Part shown: piece by piece, positions 27,197 to 35,517 of the stretch
Numbering within the stretch: the stretch's first letter is position 1
How the letters are laid out: the number at the start of each line of letters is the position of its first letter
Origin: Paraburkholderia phytofirmans PsJN
Lineage (GTDB): Bacteria > Pseudomonadota > Gammaproteobacteria > Burkholderiales > Burkholderiaceae
Direction of reading: 5' to 3'
Length of the DNA: 64,000 nt
Assembly (NCBI RefSeq): GCF_000020125.1
Contig: NC_010681.1
Coordinates: forward strand, 2,170,001 to 2,234,000
The notes under the pieces: model-generated
What the model was told of the DNA's origin: nothing
The model's input: the letters and a program-made list of their open reading frames with translations, nothing else
Database searches by the model: none
Made by a program: the position numbers and the translations under genes

Positions 27197-28372
27197 ATGT
27201 TTTTCGATGAGCTAAGCAATGACGAATGGGCGCTGCTGGCAGCGCTTGTTTCAGATGAGCCGGCCGTCCGTCTAAACCGACGCGGCCGGCCACGCGCCGA
27301 ACCGCGCATCGTGGCGAATGCCGTCCTGTGGATCCTGACAACCGGTGAACCCTGGTCGAAACTGCCGGGGCGTTATCCGTCGGGTCCGACTTGCCGGCGC
27401 CGTTTTGAAGAGTGGCAATTGAACGGCACGCTGCTCGAGATGGTTCGGCTGTTATCGCAAACCGGGCGCACCTTTGCGTACGTCCCCCAACCGGCGCCGC
27501 CCGTCGCGGCCAAACCTGCGGCACCGGTAGCGGAAACTCCCAGCGTGCGCGACGAGCATCTGCGTGGCGTCTCCTGGAGAAGCCCCGAGTCATGGCAAGC
27601 GCCTGGCAGCGCGTCGAGCAGCCAAGGCAGCTGGCGCTCGGCTGATCCGATTGCCGACATCACGCGTCAGTTGTCCGGCGTCACGCATGTGCCGCCGGTG
27701 TCTCGTGCACCCGCCGCACCCGCCGCAGCGCCCGCACGGCACGTCGTGCGAGCCGGCCTGCCGCGTCCGGACGAAGCGCGCGCGGTCGGTGCCGCCATGC
27801 ATGGTTTGAACTCCGCCATCGCGTCGGCGCGCGGAACATCCGCGCCCGACGATCGGCGCAGCCCGCTGTCGATGAGCCTCGCGCCACGCGGCACGGAAAT
27901 CGCCGACCGGCGCGGCTACGTGATCTACGTCGCGGCCGAGCAGGTGCCGAACGCCATGTATCGGGCGTGGGCGGAAATCATGAAGGATGGCAAACGCGTC
28001 GAGCGTTCCGGTCTCGTCGGCCCGCGCTTTGCGCAAGCCGAAGCGGCGGAGCAATACGCGCTCGACTGGGCGCGGCAATGGATCGAGCGCGAATGCCTCA
28101 CGCTGGCGGCGGCAGAGCAAGCCTCGGCTGCGGCTCAAGCACCGGCTCACGTCTCAGCGAATCCGGCGCCCGTCGCAGCACGTCCGTTGCCTGCCTTGCG
28201 CCATGTGCCTGAGCCGGTCGCTGCCAATCATGGCGCACCGTTGCATGGACCGCTCAACGCGTTCCGTGGTCCGTTGCGCCGCTATCCCGGCGAACCGGCC
28301 GCAGCGACCGAAAGCAGTAGTGCATCAGATCGTTATCCGTCGTACACAGAACTCATCTCCCACGCGGGGTGA
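27197..28372 (+). CDS. transposase N-terminal (DUF4096-like) DNA-binding domain fused to a long Ala/Pro linker and C-terminal domain
   Basis: A 391-residue protein. Residues about 1-85 (FFDELSNDEWALLAAL, RRGRPRAEPRIVANAVLWIL, PSGPTCRRRFEEW) match the helix-turn-helix N-terminal part of IS5-type transposases. The catalytic DDE domain is absent. Residues about 100-230 are Ala/Pro/Arg-rich and probably disordered. Residues about 235-305 form a conserved-looking block (RRGYVIYVAAEQVPN, YRAWAEIMKDGKR, AEAAEQYALDWARQWIE), perhaps a small DNA- or ligand-binding module. The start at 27197 has GGAG nine bases upstream. No terminal inverted repeats are evident, so it looks like a stable host gene and candidate regulator of the adjacent exopolysaccharide locus, not a mobile element. 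Confidence 0.72.
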   Translation: MFFDELSNDEWALLAALVSDEPAVRLNRRGRPRAEPRIVANAVLWILTTGEPWSKLPGRYPSGPTCRRRFEEWQLNGTLLEMVRLLSQTGRTFAYVPQPAPPVAAKPAAPVAETPSVRDEHLRGVSWRSPESWQAPGSASSSQGSWRSADPIADITRQLSGVTHVPPVSRAPAAPAAAPARHVVRAGLPRPDEARAVGAAMHGLNSAIASARGTSAPDDRRSPLSMSLAPRGTEIADRRGYVIYVAAEQVPNAMYRAWAEIMKDGKRVERSGLVGPRFAQAEAAEQYALDWARQWIERECLTLAAAEQASAAAQAPAHVSANPAPVAARPLPALRHVPEPVAANHGAPLHGPLNAFRGPLRRYPGEPAAATESSSASDRYPSYTELISHAG

Positions 28373-28513
28373 GCGCGGCGGCTAGCACGGCAGTTCCCCG
28401 CGGCCGGTAGGAGCAACCGCCGCAGGTTCCCGCTTCATTCGTTGTGGCATTCGCTGCGATTCACTGGTGTTATCTGAAGGACGCCGTTCACCGACGCCCC
28501 TCGTCCACGCGCG

Positions 28514-30067
28514 TTACTGGCGTCCGTAGGTATCGTCGAAGCGCACGATATCGTCTTCGCCGAGATACGAACCGGACTGGACCTCGATCATTTCGAGCGG
28601 CATCTTGCCCGGGTTTTCGAGGCGGTGGGTGACACCCAGCGGAATATAAGCCGATTCGTTTTCGGAGACGATAAAGCGCTCTTCACCACGCGTGACGAGC
28701 GCCGTGCCGCGCACGACGATCCAATGTTCGGCGCGGTGATGATGCATTTGCAGCGAGAGCCGCGCACCCGGTTTCACCACGATCCGTTTGACCTGGAAGC
28801 GCTCGCCGGTGTCGACGGAATCGTAGTTGCCCCACGGACGATGAACCTTGCGATGGTTGGCCGCTTCCAGCCCGCCGTCGTTGCGAATCCGGCCCACGAT
28901 CTTCTTGACGTCCTGCACGCGCGACTTGTCGGCGACCAGAATGGCGTCGGCCGTTTCCACCACTACGAGATCCTGCGTACCCACGCAGGCAATCAGGCGT
29001 CCTTCCGAATGGGCGAAGGTCGAGGCCGCGCCTTCGAACATCACGCGTCCGCGTCCCACGTTCTGATCGGCGTCCTTGTCCGAGATATCCCAGATCGCGT
29101 CCCACGAACCCACGTCGGACCAGCCTGCCTGCAACGGCACGACCACGCCCGAGGCCGCGCTTTGATCGTTGCCGAGCTGTTCCATCACCGCATAGTCGAT
29201 CGAATTCGACGGCGAGGCGCTGAACGCGTCGCGTTGCAGACGGAAGAAGTCGCCGTCCGCCTTGCCGCCCGCGAAGGCCGCATCGCAGGCTTCGTATATG
29301 GCGGGCTGGAAATGGCGGATTGCCTTCAGCCAGGTCGACGCGCGCATGATGAAGATGCCGCTATTCCACCAGTACTCCTTCGAGTCGATGTAACGCTGCG
29401 CGAGTTCCAGATGCGGCTTCTCGACGAAGCGATCGAGCTTGTGCGCGCCGACCTTGCCGGTCACTTCCGCGTCGGCCTCTTGCGTGTGATTAGTCGTGCC
29501 AAGCGCCGCGCCGATGCGAATGTAGCCGTAGCCGGTTTCCGCGCGCGTCGGCACAATGCCCATGGTCACGATATGGCCGGCCGCCGCGTGCTGCACGCCG
29601 GCGGCCACGGCCGCGTGAAATCCGTCGATGTCGGTGACCGCGTGATCGGCGGGCATCACGACCATGATGCCGTCTTCGTCCTGCGCGGCGACCGAGAGGG
29701 CGGCCACCGTAAGTGCCGGCGCCGTATCGCGGCCGGCGGGTTCGAGAATCAGCCGGGTCGGCTTGCCGCTCGTGCGCAATTGCTCGGCAGTGGTGAAGCG
29801 CTGTTCTTCATTGGCCACCACGACGAGTTGCTCGGTGAGCGGATAGCCGGCCTCGAGTCCCTCGAGACGGCGCGTGGTGGATTGCAGCAGCGAATCGTCG
29901 CCTAGCAGGCCGATCAACTGTTTCGGATGCTGTTCGCGCGACATCGGCCACAACCGCGTGCCGGAACCGCCCGCCAGAATCACGGGATGAACCTTGAGCT
30001 TGACGTTCAGGGACTTGACTTGCGTGGACCGGGTGTCGGCGGGCGTTGCCGTAACCGGAGCTGTCAT
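28514..30067 (-). CDS. manC: mannose-1-phosphate guanylyltransferase / mannose-6-phosphate isomerase (BceA-like)
   Basis: A 517-residue bifunctional enzyme. The N-terminal pyrophosphorylase domain starts with GGSGTRLWPMSREQHPKQ at about residue 33 and makes GDP-mannose. The C-terminal type II cupin isomerase domain holds VHRPWGNYDSV, LQMHHHRAEHW and the terminal SYLGEDDI. Length and order match bifunctional AlgA/BceA-type enzymes. The first 25 residues are extra. It supplies GDP-mannose for mannose and, via the BceN dehydratase, rhamnose in the exopolysaccharide. It is divergent from bceB, with 635 bases between them, unlike a single-operon arrangement. Confidence 0.93.
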   Translation of the reverse strand: MTAPVTATPADTRSTQVKSLNVKLKVHPVILAGGSGTRLWPMSREQHPKQLIGLLGDDSLLQSTTRRLEGLEAGYPLTEQLVVVANEEQRFTTAEQLRTSGKPTRLILEPAGRDTAPALTVAALSVAAQDEDGIMVVMPADHAVTDIDGFHAAVAAGVQHAAAGHIVTMGIVPTRAETGYGYIRIGAALGTTNHTQEADAEVTGKVGAHKLDRFVEKPHLELAQRYIDSKEYWWNSGIFIMRASTWLKAIRHFQPAIYEACDAAFAGGKADGDFFRLQRDAFSASPSNSIDYAVMEQLGNDQSAASGVVVPLQAGWSDVGSWDAIWDISDKDADQNVGRGRVMFEGAASTFAHSEGRLIACVGTQDLVVVETADAILVADKSRVQDVKKIVGRIRNDGGLEAANHRKVHRPWGNYDSVDTGERFQVKRIVVKPGARLSLQMHHHRAEHWIVVRGTALVTRGEERFIVSENESAYIPLGVTHRLENPGKMPLEMIEVQSGSYLGEDDIVRFDDTYGRQ

Positions 30068-30702
30068 GATGGACTCCTCGAGGCTGGGTGAATGCGTCGA
30101 GTTTTATCACGAACTCAGGAATCAATAAAAGCGCGTTAAATAGAAACTATATAAAACGCCTAATCAAATTCTCAATTTCGTGAAGAAAAAATGTCCGGAT
30201 AATTTTTTAAAAAGAAAAATTACCCGAAAAAAATCACGGACCATTTTTTTATCGCTGTCCATGCGTCAGAATGATAGAGGAAGACGGCGCGTAAGCTACG
30301 TAGGAAAACGCTCTGAAAGTACGAGACCGGCTGACATCAAGGCTTGAAAGACGCCGCTAAAACGCCAAATTCGGTAACAATTGCCGAACAAAATTCAGAA
30401 AAAATGCCGAAACATTGACCGATACAATTTGAGATATTTTGCGGTCTTGCAGTGGGAATTTTAATATCGCTTTATCTATACCTGAACAAGGGTATTCACT
30501 CATTCCGACACAGATTTCCCAATCGGCTGTTCAGGCAGTTTTTTTCGAGTGGGAAACAGAAGGGCAATTAGCACCGGTTCAAACAGTTACGCGTCGCGCA
30601 TGGAATTGCATGACGCGATTACCGGCGTTGCGCGTCCCGTCGCCGTACTGCATTTCAACCAACCAACGGATGGCACTTGACTGACGAACTGAGGGGCAGC
30701 GC
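30068..30702. promoter_or_regulatory. AT-rich divergent regulatory region between manC and bceB
   Basis: About 635 non-coding bases whose first 400 are strikingly AT-rich, with many A and T runs, in an otherwise GC-rich locus. Features: a weak promoter-like pair TTGCGG (30439-30444) and TAATAT (30462-30467) 17 bases apart, pointing at bceB; and an inverted repeat TTTCCCA (30515-30521) / TGGGAAA (30550-30556). Long untranslated leader and silencing by an H-NS-like protein are both plausible. Frames within it are not supported as genes. Confidence 0.55.
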
Positions 30703-32100
30703 ATGCTGAGCGTTCTATCGAGAATCATCGACATCGCCATGGTCGCGCTCGGCGCCGCCATTGCGGCGGCCGTGCACAGCGGGAAAGTCGTGTGGCTGGA
30801 CGATATGCAAAGCGTCTCGCTCGCGTTCGATTGCCTGCTGGTGGTGGTGTTTTTCCCGGCGCTCGGGATCTATCAGTCGTGGCGCGGCAAGCCGCTCTAC
30901 GACCTGCTGTGCCGCGTGGCGGGCGGCTGGCTGCTGGTGGAAGTCACCGGCGTGCTGATCAGTTTCAGCCTGCACCGCTCGGACAGCCTGTCGCGGCTGT
31001 GGCTCGTCTATTGGGCCGTGGCCACCATCGTGCTGCTGATCGTCACCAAGGTGATCGTCTATTCGATTCTGCGCGGACTGCGCCGCGAAGGCTTCAATCA
31101 GCGCGCGGTGGCGATCGTCGGCGGCGCGCCGTATGGGCGCTTTCTGATCCAGCAGATGCGCAGCCGTCCTGACGCGGGCTTCTCGCCGGTCGTGGTGTTC
31201 GACGAAGACAGCACGATCAATCACTATGAAGACCCGGACGCGGGCGAGGTGATCGAAGGCGTGCCGGTCGAGCGCGACTATCAGCGCATGCTGCAGCTCG
31301 TGCGCCAGCGCGCGATCCGCGAACTGTGGCTGGCGCTGCCGATCTCGAAGGAAAAAGCGATCCATCGCTTCGTGATGGATCTGCGCAACGACTTCGTGAA
31401 CATCCGCTTCATTCCGGACGTGCGCAGCCTGACGCTGTTCAATCAGCCGATGGTCGATCTGCTCGGCGTGCCGGCGATCAACCTGGCCGCCTCGCCGATC
31501 ACCGATCTGCGCGTGCTGCCCAAGCGTGTGTTCGACCGTCTGTTCGCGCTCGCCGCGTTGACCGCGCTCGCGCCGGTGATGCTGGTGATCGCCGCCGCGG
31601 TGAAGATCAACTCGCCGGGACCCGTATTTTTCCGGCAAAAGCGCAAGGGCATCGACGGCCATCAGTTCGAGATCTACAAGTTCCGCTCGATGAAGATGCA
31701 CAAGGAAGAGCACGGCAAGATCACCCAGGCCACACGGCGCGATCCGCGCATCACGGCGGTCGGCGCGTTCCTGCGGCGCACCAGTCTCGACGAACTGCCG
31801 CAGTTCATCAACGTGCTGCGCGGCGAGATGTCGGTGGTCGGTCCGCGTCCGCACGCGCTCGAACACGACGACATCTACAAGGATCTGGTGAAGGGCTACA
31901 TGCACCGCTACCGGATCAAGCCGGGCATCACCGGGTGGGCGCAGATCAACGGCTATCGCGGCGAAACCGACCGCATCGAAAAGATGATGGGCCGTGTCAA
32001 GCTCGATCTGTACTACATGCAGCACTGGACCTTCTGGCTCGACATCAAGATCGTCGTGCTGACGCTGTGGAAAGGCTTCGTGGGCAGCAACGCCTATTGA
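30703..32100 (+). CDS. bceB: undecaprenyl-phosphate glucose phosphotransferase (BceB-like)
   Basis: A 465-residue polyisoprenyl-phosphate hexose-1-phosphate transferase that initiates the repeat unit by moving glucose 1-phosphate from UDP-glucose to undecaprenyl phosphate. Four N-terminal membrane helices are followed by a CoA-binding-like domain ([12 protein letters not shown]), a fifth membrane helix and the sugar-transferase domain with [37 protein letters not shown] and KPGITGWAQ. The ending SNAY is typical. It is the first gene of the bceB-K gene series. Confidence 0.93.
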   Translation: MLSVLSRIIDIAMVALGAAIAAAVHSGKVVWLDDMQSVSLAFDCLLVVVFFPALGIYQSWRGKPLYDLLCRVAGGWLLVEVTGVLISFSLHRSDSLSRLWLVYWAVATIVLLIVTKVIVYSILRGLRREGFNQRAVAIVGGAPYGRFLIQQMRSRPDAGFSPVVVFDEDSTINHYEDPDAGEVIEGVPVERDYQRMLQLVRQRAIRELWLALPISKEKAIHRFVMDLRNDFVNIRFIPDVRSLTLFNQPMVDLLGVPAINLAASPITDLRVLPKRVFDRLFALAALTALAPVMLVIAAAVKINSPGPVFFRQKRKGIDGHQFEIYKFRSMKMHKEEHGKITQATRRDPRITAVGAFLRRTSLDELPQFINVLRGEMSVVGPRPHALEHDDIYKDLVKGYMHRYRIKPGITGWAQINGYRGETDRIEKMMGRVKLDLYYMQHWTFWLDIKIVVLTLWKGFVGSNAY

Positions 32101-32200
32101 CGGCCCCCACCTGTCGCTTCGCGCCAGCCCCCGAGGGGGTGCAAGAAAACTTGGGGCGGCCCGGCGTTTTCTTGCGGGCTTCGGTCACGCGTCATGTGAC
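32101..32200. repeat. palindromic intergenic element between bceB and bceC
   Basis: A 10-bp perfect inverted repeat, GCAAGAAAAC (32141-32150) and GTTTTCTTGC (32166-32175), with a 15-base GC-rich loop, preceded by a CCCCC/GGGGG mini-hairpin and followed by GTCAC/GTGAC arms (32184-32188, 32196-32200). It resembles REP-like intergenic repeats of Burkholderiales; copy number cannot be checked in this window. Confidence 0.45.
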
Positions 32201-32235
32201 TATTTTTCTGGTTTCCATTTTCCGAGGTGTAATAC

Positions 32236-33684
32236 ATGAACCTGACGATCATCGGTAGTGGCTACGTAGGCCTCGTGACGGGCGCTTGTCTGGCCGACAT
32301 CGGCCACGATGTGTTCTGTCTCGACGTCGATCAGCGCAAGATCGACGTGCTCAACAACGGCGGCGTGCCGATCCATGAACCGGGTCTGCAGGAAATCATC
32401 GCGCGCAATCGCAAGGCCGGCCGCCTGAAGTTCTCGACCGACGTCGAAGCCGCCGTCGCGCACGGCGATATCCAGTTCATCGCGGTCGGCACGCCGTCCG
32501 ACGAAGACGGTTCCGCCGACCTGCAATACGTGCTCGCCGCCGCGCGCAATATCGGCCGCCATATGACGGGCTTCAAGGTGATCGTCGACAAATCGACGGT
32601 GCCGGTCGGCACCGCCTCGCGCGTGCGCGAAGTGATCGCCGCCGAACTCGCCGATCGCAACGCCGCGCATATGTTCTCGGTGGTGTCGAATCCCGAGTTC
32701 CTGAAAGAAGGCGCGGCGGTGGAAGACTTCACGCGCCCCGATCGCATCGTGCTTGGTTGCGATGAGGACGTGCCCGGCGAAAGAGCGCGCGACCTGATGA
32801 AGCGCCTGTACGCGCCGTTCAACCGCAATCGCGAACGCACACTGTACATGGACGTGCGCTCGGCCGAATTCACCAAGTACGCGGCCAACGCCATGCTCGC
32901 CACGCGCATTTCGTACATGAACGAACTCGCGAATCTGGCTGATCGCGTCGGCGCCGATATCGAGGCCGTACGCCGCGGCATCGGCTCCGATCCGCGTATC
33001 GGCTACGACTTCCTGTACGCCGGTTGCGGCTACGGCGGCTCGTGTTTTCCGAAAGACGTGCAGGCGCTGATCCGCACAGCCGCTGATTTCAAGGCGAATT
33101 TGCGCATTCTCGAAGCGGTCGAAGCCGTCAACGACACGCAGAAGAAAGTGCTCGCGCACAAGATCGTCTCGCGTCTGGGCGAAGACCTGTCGGACCGCAC
33201 CTTCGGCGTGTGGGGCCTCGCGTTCAAGCCGAACACCGACGACATGCGCGAAGCGCCGAGCCGTCCGCTGATCGCCGAACTGCTGCGCCGCGGCGCGCGC
33301 GTGAAAGCGTACGACCCGGTCGCGATCGACGAATCGAAGCGCGTGTTCGCGCTGGATCTGAAAGACGTGCCGCAGCAACTCGCGCGCCTCGAGTTCGTGA
33401 AGGAAGAGATGGACGCGGCTGTCGGCGCCGACGCGCTGGTGATCCTCACCGAGTGGAAGGTGTTCAAGAGCCCGGACTTCGATTCGCTCAAACGCATTCT
33501 GAAGACGCCGCTGATTTTCGACGGCCGCAACCTGTACGAACCGGACGCGCTGCTCGAACTCGGTATCGAGTATCACGCGATCGGCCGGCAGCACGCGCTG
33601 CGCATCGCGCCGGCCAAGGTCGGCACGAGTGCCTTGCCGCACGAGCAAGTGCAAACGGCAGACGCGGCCGAAGCCGGCCGCTGA
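32236..33684 (+). CDS. bceC: UDP-glucose 6-dehydrogenase (BceC-like)
   Basis: A 482-residue enzyme that oxidises UDP-glucose to UDP-glucuronate with two NAD. It shows the N-terminal Rossmann motif [31 protein letters not shown], and the catalytic Cys270 in GGSCFPKD; the C-terminal domain has [16 protein letters not shown]. The C-terminal 30 residues beyond the core are less conserved and Ala/Glu-rich. It supplies the glucuronic acid of cepacian-type polymers. Confidence 0.95.
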   Translation: MNLTIIGSGYVGLVTGACLADIGHDVFCLDVDQRKIDVLNNGGVPIHEPGLQEIIARNRKAGRLKFSTDVEAAVAHGDIQFIAVGTPSDEDGSADLQYVLAAARNIGRHMTGFKVIVDKSTVPVGTASRVREVIAAELADRNAAHMFSVVSNPEFLKEGAAVEDFTRPDRIVLGCDEDVPGERARDLMKRLYAPFNRNRERTLYMDVRSAEFTKYAANAMLATRISYMNELANLADRVGADIEAVRRGIGSDPRIGYDFLYAGCGYGGSCFPKDVQALIRTAADFKANLRILEAVEAVNDTQKKVLAHKIVSRLGEDLSDRTFGVWGLAFKPNTDDMREAPSRPLIAELLRRGARVKAYDPVAIDESKRVFALDLKDVPQQLARLEFVKEEMDAAVGADALVILTEWKVFKSPDFDSLKRILKTPLIFDGRNLYEPDALLELGIEYHAIGRQHALRIAPAKVGTSALPHEQVQTADAAEAGR

Positions 33685-33727
33685 TCCGTCGCTAACGTAC
33701 CGCTAAGCCTTCATCACGGAGCCCGCC

Positions 33728-34183
33728 ATGTTCGCCAACGTTCTGATCGTCTGCCATGCAAACGTCTGCCGTTCGCCCGCTGCCGAAATGCTGTTCAAGG
33801 CCCGGCAACGCGCGGCGCCGCGTTCGCAGGCGGCGCCGATCGCGTTTCATTCGGCGGGCTTGCGGGCGATGAACGGCCACGCCATGGACCCGGTCATGCA
33901 ACGCCTGCTCGCCGAGCAGGGCGTGGCCCCCGGCATCCACTACTCGCGGCGGCTCGACCGGCAACTCGTGCGCAACGCCGATCTCGTGCTGGTCACCGAG
34001 CGAGCGCAGGTGAGCGACGTCGAAGCGCTCGATCCGGCTTCACGCGGCAAGGTCTATCCGCTCGGCAAGTGGGAAGCGGATTCTGACGTCGCCGATCCGC
34101 ACGGTGGTGCGGAAACCGCTTATAGGGAGAGTCTCGTGCTCATCGAACATCTGGTCATGGGATGGCTGAAGAAAATATGCTGA
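33728..34183 (+). CDS. bceD: low-molecular-weight protein tyrosine phosphatase (BceD-like)
   Basis: A 151-residue LMW-PTP. The phosphate loop CX5R is at residues 9-15 (CHANVCR), followed by SPAAEML, and the general-acid Asp lies in VADPHGG near residue 119. It should remove phosphate from the C-terminal tyrosines of the kinase BceF, two genes downstream, in the cytoplasm. Its stop codon overlaps the start of bceE. Confidence 0.94.
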   Translation: MFANVLIVCHANVCRSPAAEMLFKARQRAAPRSQAAPIAFHSAGLRAMNGHAMDPVMQRLLAEQGVAPGIHYSRRLDRQLVRNADLVLVTERAQVSDVEALDPASRGKVYPLGKWEADSDVADPHGGAETAYRESLVLIEHLVMGWLKKIC

Positions 34184-35406
34184 TGAAAAAACTCGCTGCA
34201 CACTCATTCGCGAACGGCAAGTCCACGAATCTCAGTTCGAAGCTCGCCGCCACGCTTTTGCTGACGTCCTTTCTGTCGGCCTGCGCCACCGCACCTGGCA
34301 ATTACCTCGATACGTCCCGTCTGAAAGACGACGGCCGGCACGACAGCCAGGCCGCCGAAACCTATCCGGTCCATGTGATCGATGCCGCCGTCGTGACCGC
34401 GCAGGCGCAAGCCGCCGCCGCGAAGACGCAGGTGCTGCCGCCCTCGAACCTGAGCGACCCGTCGCAGTACGTGTACCGCCTCGCGCCGCAGGACATTCTC
34501 GGCATCACCGTGTGGGATCACCCTGAATTGACCACGCCGCAGGGCAGCACGCTGTCGGCGGGCGGCAACACCACGCAGTCGATCGGCGGCGCCTTGCAGC
34601 AGCCGTACACGGCCGCGCTGCCGGGCCAGGCCGATCCGTACGGCCAGACCATCGCTGCCGACGGCACGATCTTTTTCCCGTTTGTCGGCCGCATCAAGGC
34701 CGCCGGCAAGACTGTCGGCGAGGTGCGCGATCAGTTGAGCACCGGCCTCGTGCGCTATATCCGCAATCCGCAAGTCGACGTGCGCGTGCTCTCGTATCGC
34801 GGCCAGAAGGTGCAGGTGACCGGCGAAGTGAAGACGCCGGGCCCGCTCGCGATGAGCGACGTGCCGCTCACGCTGGTCGACGCGATCACGCGCTCGGGCG
34901 GCACGAATGCCGACGCCGATATTCAGCGCGTGCGTCTCACGCGCAACAACAAACTCTACGTGCTCGACGCCGACCGCATGCTCGATCGCGGCGACACCAC
35001 GCAAAACGTGATGCTGCAAAACGGCGACGTAATCAACGTGCCGGACCGCACCGATAGCCGTGTGTTCGTGATGGGTGAAGTGAAGACACCGATCCAGCTG
35101 CCGATCATCAAAGGCCGCATGACGATCGCCGATGCGCTCACGCAAGGCGGCGGCATTCTCGACACCGACGCCAATCCGCGCCAGATCTTCGTGATGCGCG
35201 GCATGAAGGATCACCCGACCACGCCGGACGTGTACCGCCTCGACATGACGCAGCCGGACGCCATCATGCTGTCCTCGCAGTTCCAGTTGCAGCCGCTGGA
35301 TGTCGTGTATGTGGGCACCGCCGCGTCGACCACCTTCAACCGTGTGTTGCAGCAGGTGTTGCCGAGCGTGCAGACCTTGTTCTACCTGAAACAGCTGACG
35401 CGTTGA
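34177..35406 (+). CDS. bceE: outer-membrane polysaccharide export lipoprotein, Wza-type (BceE-like)
   Basis: A 409-residue outer-membrane auxiliary lipoprotein. A signal ends at lipobox Cys36 (LSAC). The polysaccharide biosynthesis/export domain follows (YRLAPQDILGITVWDHPEL, FFPFVGRIKAAGKTVGE), then two SLBB domains (VTGEVKTPGP, VMGEVKTPI). It forms the export channel. ATGs at 34162, 34177 and 34183 are in frame; 34177 and 34183 both overlap or abut the bceD stop, so translation is probably coupled. An inserted Gln/Gly-rich loop (GGNTTQSIGGALQQP) interrupts the export domain. Confidence 0.93.
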   Translation: MLMKKLAAHSFANGKSTNLSSKLAATLLLTSFLSACATAPGNYLDTSRLKDDGRHDSQAAETYPVHVIDAAVVTAQAQAAAAKTQVLPPSNLSDPSQYVYRLAPQDILGITVWDHPELTTPQGSTLSAGGNTTQSIGGALQQPYTAALPGQADPYGQTIAADGTIFFPFVGRIKAAGKTVGEVRDQLSTGLVRYIRNPQVDVRVLSYRGQKVQVTGEVKTPGPLAMSDVPLTLVDAITRSGGTNADADIQRVRLTRNNKLYVLDADRMLDRGDTTQNVMLQNGDVINVPDRTDSRVFVMGEVKTPIQLPIIKGRMTIADALTQGGGILDTDANPRQIFVMRGMKDHPTTPDVYRLDMTQPDAIMLSSQFQLQPLDVVYVGTAASTTFNRVLQQVLPSVQTLFYLKQLTR

Positions 35407-35445
35407 TCGTCGTAACCGCAGTCTGAGCCGTCGTCAGGCCCCGCG

Positions 35446-35472
35446 CCGCGCCGTCCGTAATGGACGGTGGCG
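35446..35472 (+). other. hairpin between bceE and bceF
   Basis: CCGTCC (35451-35456) and GGACGG (35462-35467) form a perfect 6-bp stem with a GTAAT loop, about 50 bases ahead of the bceF start and without a T tract. It could stabilise the upstream mRNA or tune bceF expression. Confidence 0.35.
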
Positions 35473-35517
35473 CCGGACCGAAGCAAATACCGCTGTAACC
35501 GATACGGGAAGCGAATC

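Noticed and set aside
27197..28372. An intact insertion sequence
   Set aside because: Only the N-terminal transposase-like domain is present, with no DDE catalytic residues, terminal inverted repeats or target-site duplications that I can find.
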